From Maylandia zebra (Eukaryota > Chordata > Actinopteri > Cichliformes > Cichlidae): a stretch of 64,000 nt of DNA. A program made the translations under genes and the position numbers. Shown here one piece after another: positions 54,903 through 64,000 of this stretch. How positions within the stretch are numbered: the first letter of the stretch is position 1; each line of letters begins with the position of its first letter. The stretch covers positions 645,001 through 709,000 of the forward strand of contig NC_135181.1 in the NCBI RefSeq assembly GCF_041146795.1, read 5' to 3'. The notes under the pieces were generated by a model. The model saw only the letters and a program-made list of their open reading frames with translations, had not been told where the DNA came from and made no database searches.

Positions 54903-55763
54903 ATGGCTACTTCACCTGTCCCTCCTGCACTTTCTTGCTCATTGTGTCAGATGTTTAGTTACTCCTCGGCCTCCTTTAGCAGTAATGATATCTGTAACAA
55001 ATGTAGCATATTTGCAGCTTTGGAGGCCAGGATTACTGAATTGGAGACTCGGCTTCGCACCCTTCATTCACCCATAGCTAGCCAGGCCCCTGTAGCTGGT
55101 GCAGCCAAAGATAGCGTAGGCCCCGCTAGCTGTTCCCCGGCAGACCCCAAGCAGCTGGGGAAAGAGGGCGGCTGGGTCACGGTGAGGAGGAAGCATAGTC
55201 CTAAACAGAAGCCCCAGGTACACCACCAACCCGTTCATGTGTCTAACCGTTTTTCCCCACTCGGCGACACACCCGCCGGGGGTCAAACTCTGGTAATTGG
55301 TGATTCTGTTCTCAGACATGTGAAGCTAGAGACACCGGCAACCATAGTCAATTGTCTTCCAGGGGCCAGAGCAGGCGACATTGAAGGAAATTTAAAACTG
55401 CTGGCTAAGGGTAAACGTAAATTCAGTAAAATCATAATTCACGTCGGCAGTAATGACACCCGGTTATGCCAATCGGAGGTCACTAAAATCAATATTGAAT
55501 CGGTGTGCAACTTTGCCAAAACAATGTCGGACTCTGTAGTTTTCTCTGGTCCCCTCCCCAATCAGACCAGGAGTGACATGTTTAGCCGCATGTTCTCCTT
55601 AAATTGCTGGCTGTCTGAGTGGTGTCCCAGAAACGATGTGGGCTTCATAGATAATTGGCAGGAGGGCCTGCAGGGGGCACAGGGGAACATAAAGTATGCC
55701 TCCCTGACGCACATGAAAGACTGTGACAGTGCGGCTCTGTGCAGAAGGGCTGCTGCAAGCTGA
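54903..55763 (+). mobile_element. L2/CR1-type LINE ORF1 with zinc-finger and SGNH esterase domain, 3' truncated
   Basis: This is a 286-codon open frame. Residues 12-34 have a CxxC...CxxC pair (CSLC, CNKC), then a short coiled segment (41-54) and a basic linker. The SGNH/GDSL hydrolase domain follows, with block [10 protein letters not shown] (Ser135) and block III HVGSND (Asn184). It reads FSGPLP and FIDNW and then departs from the family, ending in a short unrelated tail before TGA. The catalytic Asp-x-x-His block expected shortly after FIDNW is absent, and no ORF2 follows, so the copy is cut at about 55660. Such ORF1 proteins are known in L2 and CR1 LINEs. Confidence 0.8.
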
Positions 55764-56649
55764 AGCAGGTCAGATGAATAAGTGGAGGAGAGATGGATGG
55801 ATGGGTACCCCGACCTAATGCCCCCCCCCCCCCCCGACTCAGACACGTGTCAGAGAGCAAGCCTGGTTAGCTGACGTTTAGATGGAGCCTCGTGTTTCAG
55901 TAAAGCTATTCAGCATCTCAGGGCCCGAGACATTCAATAACTGTTTCAGATTGCTGCTAAAGGAACAATTTCAAATGATTTAATTGCTCATTTACCTGAT
56001 ATAATCTCAGTTGTTCTGATAAGCCCATCCATCTGGCCCAAGGAGAAAAACACCAAAAAGTGTTTGGTCAGGTCTGGTTCCAATCACTCTCAGAGCTCAC
56101 TGCAGCTGCTTCCCGAAACTCTGGCTTATCGTGTGCTGCTTTTGTTTTTAAAGGCTGATTATTTCCTTTTTACTCACTGCCTCCTTTCACCAGCAGCTTA
56201 AATGTTTCAAGATGGACAATCAATTAAGACGGGAGCAGCACAGGAGTGTGTGTCTGTGCATGTGTGTGTGCGTGTGTTTGCGTGTTTCTGTGCATGTGTG
56301 TGTATACATAAAACACCACAGACAGTTTTATATGGATTTAGTTTAACAACAATAAGCACATGATTTAAAAAGACTGATACACATATAAGAAAGATGTAAT
56401 ATTAAAATGGACAGCAATGTCTGTCTGCTCTGGGTAGAGCTCTGGGTAGCTCCCCAACTGGGTCTAGACTGGGTCTAGAGAGTATTTTAAATTCAGGGAA
56501 TTTAAAATAGAAAGTAGCTCGTCCACAGAAGGACTGGTAGCTCCCCTTATGATAAGGGTTCAGATCACGCGAACAGGTGTGAAATGTGTGTGTTTAGTTA
56601 GTTTGTTTGTTTGCTTGTTTTAATCAATTTTAAATCATGCTTTTTATTT
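55764..56649. other. Intergenic stretch with a C homopolymer, nothing recognised
   Basis: A poly-C run lies near 55820. No exon is supported. Confidence 0.4.
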
Positions 56650-56745
56650 GTTTTTGTTTCTAATGTCTCTGTAAAGCACTTTGAATCACCTTGTTGTTGA
56701 ATTGTGCTATACAAATAAATTTGCCTTGCCTTGCCTTGCCTTGAG
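56650..56745 (+). repeat. LINE/SINE 3' tail with (TTGCC)n
   Basis: TCTGTAAAGCACTTTGAATC followed by TGTGCTATACAAATAAA and a TTGCC tandem end: L2-type 3' tail. Confidence 0.7.
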
Positions 56746-56885
56746 GGAAGTCGATACTCTGGGTTTTTACATGGGGGGTTACACATACTTCTTCCGTGAA
56801 GTTTATGAAAATCCCAGATATGTAAATGGAGTCAAGACAATATCCACAAAAACACCTTAAAACTATTTATTGTATGATTATCTCT

Positions 56886-56942
56886 TCTAAGAAAACAGGG
56901 CAGTTGCCCCCCTCATGCCCCCCTGTAGATCTGCCCCTGTGC
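56886..56942 (-). repeat. hAT-like terminal fragment (CAGGGGCAGATCTA)
   Basis: The reverse complement begins CAGGGGCAGATCTACAGG and is G-rich, similar to 13568-13640. Only an end is visible. Confidence 0.45.
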
Positions 56943-57904
56943 TTTAGGCTGACCTTGTAAGAGAGTTACGTTAAATGCGCAGTGATGTTAAAATGTCCAA
57001 CTTTACATAGTTAAAAAGCTTCAGTTTTGGTTTCTTTGTTTTTTTCCCCCCTTTTCATAAAAATCATCCACTTGGATAAAAGATGAAGAAGAGTAGCAAT
57101 ATGGTTCTTGCAGACCTCCCATCAGTCTGTGTTTCAGTGAAATTCTGCTGTGTTATTAATCTGTTACTTAGCACTAATGAGTGTTAATTTCACTGACCAC
57201 TAGTGCTCATCATAGCTTTTGTCAAAGACTGTTTTCCCTGACAAAAACATGACTAAACTAAATAAAAAGTAATACATGACTATCGAAACTATGATGAAAT
57301 GTACGGACACTTTCATCAATGATTGAAAATGGGAGGAAAATATTCTACAGGGAGATCCTATCCGGTCGTAAAGTGATGACGTGACGAATCCTACTTCCGG
57401 GCCTAAAGTAGTCTGCGTTTAATATGGCTTTTGTGTTGTTAACATGTTTAATGTTTTGTATTTTCTTCTATTTAATCTCAAAAAGCTCCTAAAACAGTCA
57501 GTGATCACTGTAGACCTCCCTCGGCTTTTATTACCACTAATCATTTATTTAAGCTCAGTTTTTAAAACCTTAGGATGTAACTACAGCCCAGCCCATGCAG
57601 CAGTATATTAATGACTAACCTCGTATTGTGGATGGATTATCTCAGTTGTTCTCCTGGCTGAAGTTTGGTCCTTTTACAGCATCCTGCCATGCGATTACAT
57701 TTGTTCCTGACCACCGAGAACACTCACGTTAACTTTTATCGAGTGGAAAAAAAGTTAGCTTGTTTATATTATGCTAACATAGCTGTGTCGCTAGCGGTCA
57801 CGTAGCACATCATTATATACCAGCTAGCCCAACTTCAGTAACCCTACAAACGTCACTGCTGTTTAGTTTTCTGTTTAGTTTCTGTTTTCTGTTTAGTTTT
57901 AGTT
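56943..57904. other. Intergenic stretch, nothing recognised
   Basis: No exon or RNA gene is supported. Confidence 0.4.
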
Positions 57905-58315
57905 TTTGAGAGCATCCTCACTGGATGCATCACCACCTGGTATGGCAACAGCACCGCCTACAACTGCAAAGCTCTCCAGCGAGTAGTGCGGTGCTCTGAA
58001 CGGATAATTGGAGGTGAGCTTCCCTCCCTCCAAGACATCTACAGGAAGCGCTGCCTGAGGAAAGCGGGGAGGATCATCAAGGACTCCAGTCACCCCAGCC
58101 ATAAACTGTTCAGACTGCTTCCATCAGGAAGGAGGTTCTGCAGCATCCGGTCCCGTACCAGCAGACTGAGAGACAGCTTCTTCCATCAGGCCATCAGACT
58201 GCTGAACACGTCATAGACACCTCAGCTTCACTACTGGAACTTCAACATTATGCACTCCACACTGTATATAAATGCCACTTGTTTTGCACATATTCAACTC
58301 TGTATATTTTATATA

Positions 58316-58352
<37 letters not shown>

Positions 58353-58398
58353 TTTTTTTTTTTTTTTTTTTTTTTACTATTTAATTTGTAAAAATGTG

Positions 58399-58441
<43 letters not shown>

Positions 58442-58672
58442 AGGAAAATATTTAGTATACACATCCAGAAATGCATACACTATTATATATTGTACATATA
58501 TTTATTAGTTTCAGGTTGGCCATTCTTGTATTTTGCTCGTTTGTGTTGTTGTGTTTGCACATCTCTGTTGCTTGTGGGGCTCGCACACAAGAATTTCACT
58601 CGCATGTGCTGTGCCAGTGTGCCTGCACATGTGATGTGACAATAAAAGTGATTTGATTTGATTTGTATTATA
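57905..58672 (+). mobile_element. LINE ORF2 C-terminus and 3' UTR with (TGATT)n tail
   Basis: The open frame reads ILTGCITTWYGNSTAYN, KALQRVVRCSERIIG, then LPSLQDIYRKRCLRKAGRII, KDSSHPSHKLFRLLPSGRR and FFHQAIRLLNTS, ending at 58216. This is the C-terminal tail of a CR1/jockey-group fish LINE ORF2. The 3' UTR includes (ATT)n, a poly-T, a (CA)n run at 58402-58439 and an end GACAATAAAAGTGATTTGAT in tandem TGATT units. It is 5' truncated; the RT catalytic core is absent. Confidence 0.8.
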
Positions 58673-59482
58673 GTATTCCATATATTCCAATATGATAATG
58701 TTCATGTTTAAAAAAACCTTTTTATTTGATGCTGACTTCAGACTCGTACTGGTTTTGTTTGATATAAAATAAAGTGATATAGAAGGTTTCCAGAGGATGG
58801 AGGTCTAGGAACATTTTACTATACATGTACGTATGTAGCCTATCCTTTCCCTAACAGGAGCGCCAGTCTAACAAAACTTTCCACAAACATCGTCACATAT
58901 ACAGCGAATGTTAAGATCTATATGCTTTTCAAAAGGATTTATAATTTATGATTTTATTTATATTTATGATATATAAATATAATTCTTTTGATTTTTTTCC
59001 CCCCATCATCCCTGTCAATGTGATGTCACGTCTCCCTGTTTGTGTTGGTTTAACGCGTCATCTTCAAGTTACACAACTTAATGGACGCTAAAGTTGGTAT
59101 CTGTGATGAAGTTTTCATCAAGTCACCATCTGAGATAATAGAATATAATTTGTCTTATTAAATAAAAAAAAACATCTTTTAATAAAATATCATCTCCCGA
59201 CGATGTAACTGATTTTGTAAGCTCTCGTTTTCTCTCTACAAGAAGATTTCACACTGTTAGCTGAAGTTAGTTGATTTAATAGTTCAGTTTATTTCTATCA
59301 CTGGTCTGTCATGGCTAATGCTAGCATGCTAACCAATTAAAATAAAGATGGATTTGTGAAAAAAGAGGTTAACAGGAGTCAGTGAGGTTTCTACATTATT
59401 ATTCAAGTATTTTCCAGTATGTGATCCAGTCAGGTCATGATTCAGCTCATTCTCAAGTAGTGCCAAAGCCACAAGCATCACA
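58673..59482. other. AT-rich intergenic stretch, nothing recognised
   Basis: No exon is supported on either strand. Confidence 0.4.
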
Positions 59483-60189
59483 AACAGTACAATACAACTT
59501 TATTTATACAGCACATTTAAAAACCAACGTTATACCAAAGTGCTTTGCAATAAAACAGCAGGTTAAAACATGAATAATATAAGACCATTAACAAAGTACT
59601 GAATATGCTAACAGGTCAATGGCACTAATTACACAAGAATGAAAGTATCAAATCAGACTTGCTAAGAACACACAGGTTTTAAGTAGAAGGAGATATACAG
59701 AAAGAGAAAATTAGAATTGAGTATAAAATACAGGTGTTAACTAACCGGGAAAGAAAGATTAAATAAGTGAGTTTTTAATCGTGATTTAAGTGATTGGATG
59801 GAGTCAGACGCGCGAATAGCAATGGGAAGGTTGTTCCACAGGTTAGGTGCAACCAGTGCAAACGCACTGGTCACCTCTGGTCTTAAGCCGAGATCTAGGC
59901 TGTACCAAGAGTAATTGGTCAGATGATCTGAGGGCTCTCCCAGGGGTGTATGGTCTAAGAAGTTTGGCGAGATAGCTAGGTGCTGTATTATTTATAATTT
60001 TGAAGGTAAGCAGCAGTATTTTAAATTAGATGCTGTATTTGATGGGAAGCCAGTGCAAATCAGCAAGGACAGGGTTGATAGAGGTAAACCTTCGGGTACC
60101 AGTCAAAAGGCGTGCCCCGGCATTTTGGACAAGCTGTAATCTATGGAGAAGAGCAGCGTGGAGACCAAAGTAAAGGGAATTACAGTAAT
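59483..60189 (-). mobile_element. L2-type LINE, 3' part, interrupted by a Rex1-like insertion
   Basis: The minus strand translates to the conserved L2 ORF2 C-terminus: RLQLVQNAAARLLTG-like, LHWLPIKY, APSYLAKLLRPYTPGRALRS, SRLKTRGDQ, then after a frameshift FALVAPNLWNNLPIAIRASD and SLKSRLKTHLFN. The 3' UTR ends in TTTATACAGCACATTT-type sequence on the plus strand. The upstream part of the same copy lies at 61291-61480. Confidence 0.8.
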
Positions 60190-61290
60190 AAGATAAGATA
60201 AGATAAGATAACCTTTATTAGTCCCACACGTGGGAAATTTGTTTTGTCACAGCAGGAGTGGACAGTGCAAAAGTTATGAGGCAAAAATTAGAATACAATA
60301 AGAATAAATACAGTACACAGCTGTACAGAATAGAATAGAATAAAATACAATAAATATACAATAAGATAAAAATAGAATACAAATACAAATACTATATACA
60401 ACTGAGTAAAAATACAACGATGACAGAAAAGATTATTGCACTTAGTGTTATTGCACATGTGTGGATGTGTGTGCTTGATCAGTTAAAGTCTTTGTTGTGG
60501 AGTCTGACAGCAGTGGGGAAGAAAGACCTGCGAAATCTCTCCGTCCCACACCGTGGGTGCCGCAGTCTCCCACTGAAGGAGCTGCTCAGTGCTGTCACAG
60601 TCTGCTGCATGGGGTGGGAGACGTTGTCCAACAGGGATGACAGCTTAGCCGCCGTTCTCCTGTCACTCACCACCTCCACTGGGTCCAGAGGGCATCCTAG
60701 AACAGAGCTGGCCCTTCGGATCACCCTGTTCAGTCTCTTCCTGTCCCCAGCAGAGATGCTGCCGCCCCAGCAGACCACACCATAAAAGATAGCAGAAGCC
60801 ACAACAGAGTCATAGAAGGTCTTCAGGAGTGGGCCCTCCACCCCAAACGACCTGAGTCTCCGCAGCAGGTACAGCCTGCTCTGCCCTTTCCTGTAGAGGG
60901 CGTCTGAGTTATGAGTCCAGTCCAGTCTGTTGTTCAGATGAACACCAAGGTACCTGTAGCTGTCCACAGCCTCAATGTCCATACCTTGGATGTTCAGTGG
61001 TTGCAGTGGAGAATGCTTGTGCCTGCGGAAGTCTACCACCAGCTCCTTGGTTTTACTGGCATTGATCTGGAGGTAGTTCAGCTGGCACCAGTCCACAAAG
61101 TCTTGGGTCAGACCTCTGTACTCCTTGTCGTCCCCATCAGTGATGAGGCCGACTATTGCAGAGTCATCAGAGAACTTCTGCAGGAAGCACTGGGTGGAAT
61201 TGTGGGAGAAGTCTGCAGTGTAGATGGTGAAGAGGAACGGAGCCAGAACCGTTCCCTGTGGGGCCCCGTACTGCAGACGACCCTGTCTGT
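60190..61290 (-). mobile_element. Rex1-like LINE, 5' truncated, inserted in L2
   Basis: The minus-strand 205-codon frame (61096-60479) begins within the RT palm/thumb (LNYLQINASKTKELVVDF) and continues YRYLGVHLNNRLDWT, LYLLRRLRSFG, FYGVVCWGG and a C-terminal tail. It is followed by a 3' UTR and a tandem GATAA tail at 60190-60210. An adjacent frame still shows ADFSHNST-type and GTVLAPFLFTIYTADF-like sequence near 61210-61260. The element is flanked by AGTAAT on both sides. Confidence 0.8.
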
Positions 61291-61480
61291 AGTAATCTGG
61301 AGGTCACAAAGGCATGAATAAGCTTTTCAAGATCCTTATGTGGTACGTAATGCTTAGCCTTCAAAATAAGACGAAGTTGGTAAAAGCTATATTTGACTAC
61401 AGAGGACACAAACAGGCACAAAGCTGACTTCTTAGCATTAAATGATGCAACATTTGTAAAAGCACAGTCAGACAACAGAT
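61291..61480 (-). mobile_element. L2-type LINE, upstream half of the interrupted copy
   Basis: The minus strand reads FYQLRLILKAKHYV then HKDLEKLIHAFVTSRL, the L2 segment that directly precedes the DYCNSL region. That region resumes at 60189, on the other side of the Rex1-like insertion. Confidence 0.75.
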
Positions 61481-62399
61481 CAGCACAACACGCTTTTTCA
61501 TTAAGACCTCAGAAGTTTAACTCACAGGCAGATTTTTCCAGGTGATTAATCGATGTGGACTCATCACAACTGCTTGAGTGGGTCTGTGTGTGTCTAATAT
61601 AACCACAGGTAGTGTGTCAAGACATAGATGCCAACCTTGTGTATCTGTGATGCCAGCAGTATCTGAATGACCTCACTGCCACATTTACACTGTTATTATG
61701 ATTATTATGATAGCGTCCCTGTATTTCACTTCAGAGCTCATCAGGACAGGTACTGATCTAGAAAGTGTTGCAACCCAATGAGCAGGGCTGTTGTGATTGT
61801 AGCATATCCACTTTAACCTCTTAGTGATGTGTATGTAACAGTACCGTGTTAGGCAAAACAAACACATTTCATTCAGGTTTTATTTCGCAAGACTGAATCA
61901 CATCTGGCACAAAGCTCCTTTTGTTAGACGCTGAAAAAAACAGACTATTGGAGATTCGAGTTTTTCACCTGACACCCACCGTAACTATCAAGTGACCACT
62001 GCCCCCCCAGACATTAATACAGCAGCTTTTCAAACTGTCACTGTGGCAGCTCGAAGGAATGATTATACTGCACTACAGGGAGTGTGCTCCAGCACTGGGT
62101 TTTTATTGGGCAGAGGCTTAGGAGGGCAGAGTGTGAAATGTGTGTATGAGTATTTGAAGTCTGTTACGGTGTCTGTCGGGTCTATTACTCAGGGAAGCTG
62201 TGCTTTGTGAGGTTACTGTTGGTGTGTGTGTGTGTTAAATTAACTTCTGTCTACTTCCATTTAGTCTCGGGGCCTAAATGTAATGGACAGCTTACAATGT
62301 TGCTGCCGACCTCCACACTCAGCGTCCTCCGACTACTGATCTGAGCTCAGCAGGACTCTGCTTTTCAGCACAGCATGGACCCTGCTGAGGCTGAATCCT
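61481..62399. other. Intergenic stretch, nothing recognised
   Basis: No exon or RNA gene is supported. Confidence 0.4.
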
Positions 62400-62750
62400 G
62401 ACCATCCATGCACCCATCAATCCATCCATCTACCCATGCACCCATCAAGTCAAGTCAAGTCAACTTTATTTGTCAATTCTGCCACATGTACAGGACATAC
62501 AGAGAATAGAAATTTCGTTACTCTCAAACCCTAGTGATTAAAAAATGCAAATAAAATAATTAAAAAGTAAAAATGTAAATAAATACAATACAATTTTACG
62601 TATAACAAAAAAAAAAAGCTATGCAATATACAATATACAATATTCAACCCATCCATCCATCGGTCCATGCATCCATCCATCCATGCATCCATCAACCCAT
62701 GCACCCATCCACGCATCCATGCATGCATGCATGCATCCATCCACCGGAAG
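62400..62750. repeat. CATC/CATG tetranucleotide array interrupted by a LINE 3' end
   Basis: Degenerate (CATC)n and (CATG)n repeats occupy about 62400-62447 and 62641-62745. Between them is a minus-strand LINE 3' tail (see next entry). Confidence 0.85.
62448..62640 (-). mobile_element. LINE 3' UTR fragment with (CAAGT)n tail
   Basis: On the minus strand it ends GACAAATAAAGTTGACTTGA in tandem units. It shares a GTACATGTGGCAGAATT-type 3' UTR with the family at 57905-58672. Very short, 5' truncated. Confidence 0.65.
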
Positions 62751-63887
62751 CTAATTTCTGCTGCTTGTATCTTAACTAGTGTCTCATTCTCTTGGTCACT
62801 ACCCCCAGCTCATGGCCATGATGAGGGGTAGGAATAAGGATCAACCTGTAAACTGATTGCGTTGCATTCACATTTATGTAGATCTTTTAACCAGAATATA
62901 CGTGCAGAGTGACCACATCACTGCAGACGTTGCAACAATCTCCCACTCTGTTCTACTCCTAACTGAGAATTTTCATCACTGTATTATTATTTGCACTTCA
63001 GTATAATATTAAGTCCACCAAAGGGATTGATTGACTGATTAACTGAAGCCATTCTGCTGCAACGGCTGGTCATGAGGTGTTAATTCCTTTTCCATGGGTG
63101 ACTCTTCAGATCTCAAATTTCCTTAACCTCTTCCTGGTAATTTGTGATATATTTTTAGTTAAGAGTAGGAATCTTCTTATATGCATTTTGCCTACTTCGA
63201 TTACCAAAGTGTAAAAACTTTAAAGAGAGAGAGGAAAATGAAAGAAACGTAATAGGAAAAGTTATTGGAAAGGTAACATCATGCAGTTTTTTATAGTCTT
63301 CCTATTTATCTAACATAAAGCCAACAATAACCCTAAACAGGACCTCCTGTGACCTGGTGGATGTTAAGTGGTTAATTATGTTTAAGTCTATTTGTGGTAT
63401 CCCTGATTTGGCTGATACGGCTCTTATCTCTGTCTGAGCTGTTTTGGTATCACCTGAAACAACAGTCGTCGACAGCTGTGCTCCTCCACGGCTTCCTGGC
63501 TGTGATCATGATGTGACTCGGTGGAACTCACGTAGATAAATATTGAGCTGGAATCCACACGTCTGTGAGCAAACCCACAAAGACAACACAACGACGGGCC
63601 ATCTGACAGCGGCAGCAGCAGCGACGGGTGTTTAACACGAGCCTTTTGTAATGAGCCCCTGCAGTGTCATAACGTCCCACTCTGGAGACCACGTATGATC
63701 AGAGACGCTGCACAGGAGTAGCACTGCCCACCGCTGTAACATCATCAGACTTTTTATGAAGACATAATGTAGACATAACACATACAGTGACAAAAACAAA
63801 GCTGGGTGAGGTGACTGGGTTGGCGTCTGCATGTACATGCAGCTTAAACACATCAGCTTCTGACACAAGCGGGTTATGATCCTGAGT
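62751..63887. other. Intergenic stretch, nothing recognised
   Basis: No exon or RNA gene is supported. Confidence 0.4.
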
Positions 63888-63960
63888 TCAGTTCAGTTTT
63901 ATTTATATAGCATCAAGTCACAACAGCAGGCACCTCGAGACAGTAAGAACACAGTCAGAG
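63888..63960 (-). repeat. LINE/SINE 3' tail, same family as 40806-40897
   Basis: AGTTCAGTTCAGTTTTATTT followed by ATATAGCATCAAGTCACAAC is the reverse complement of the 40806 tail with substitutions. Confidence 0.65.
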
Positions 63961-64000
63961 TGCAGCAGGTGACCAAGAAGTGAAAAAGATCCACATAATA

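Noticed and set aside
57986-58216. Host gene with basic C-terminal domain
   Set aside because: The sequence is the C-terminus of a fish LINE ORF2 and is followed by a LINE-type 3' tail.

Overview
This is nuclear DNA from a ray-finned fish, most likely a percomorph teleost and perhaps a cichlid. The evidence is intron-bearing vertebrate genes with GT/AG junctions, teleost-type retroelements (Rex1-, L2- and L1-like LINEs, tRNA-headed SINEs, Tc1 and hAT transposons) and very many (CA)n microsatellites. Species assignment is an inference; no database was consulted.

Four protein-coding genes are supported, all in the left half. paqr8 (membrane progestin receptor beta; minus, 2621-3684) is a single coding exon that carries a one-base frameshift in this sequence. 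mcm3 (plus, 10765-18097) is complete: 17 coding exons that join in phase to 811 residues, with an E2F/CCAAT-type promoter just upstream. il17a/f (plus, 22260-24961) is a complete secreted cytokine of 160 residues in four coding exons. stmn4 (minus, 27636-31992) is complete, with five coding exons and 188 residues. The divergent paqr8/mcm3 pair, with an IL-17 gene at the 3' side of mcm3, matches the arrangement I know from human 6p12 (PAQR8-MCM3-IL17F/IL17A). stmn4 is not part of that human block, so a rearrangement boundary lies between il17a/f and stmn4.

The region 32-64 kb shows no recognisable intact host gene. It holds SINEs, LINE fragments, two probable solo LTRs, a MITE-like element, long CA/TG arrays and unassigned sequence. 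A possible orphan signal-peptide first exon lies at 38694-38816 on the minus strand. Transposon layering is clear in places: a Rex1-like LINE sits inside an older L2 copy with a target-site duplication, and a hAT element with an 8-bp duplication sits in mcm3 intron 5, with a relative upstream of the mcm3 promoter.

The most unusual non-coding signal is in stmn4 intron 4: six perfect palindromic RFX-type X-boxes in a 15-bp tandem array (28064-28158). Other points to check are a diverged tRNA-Ser(GCT)-like locus in stmn4 intron 2, a possible poison exon in mcm3 intron 7, two dispersed hammerhead-like motifs, and an extra phase-2 intron in the IL-17 coding region.
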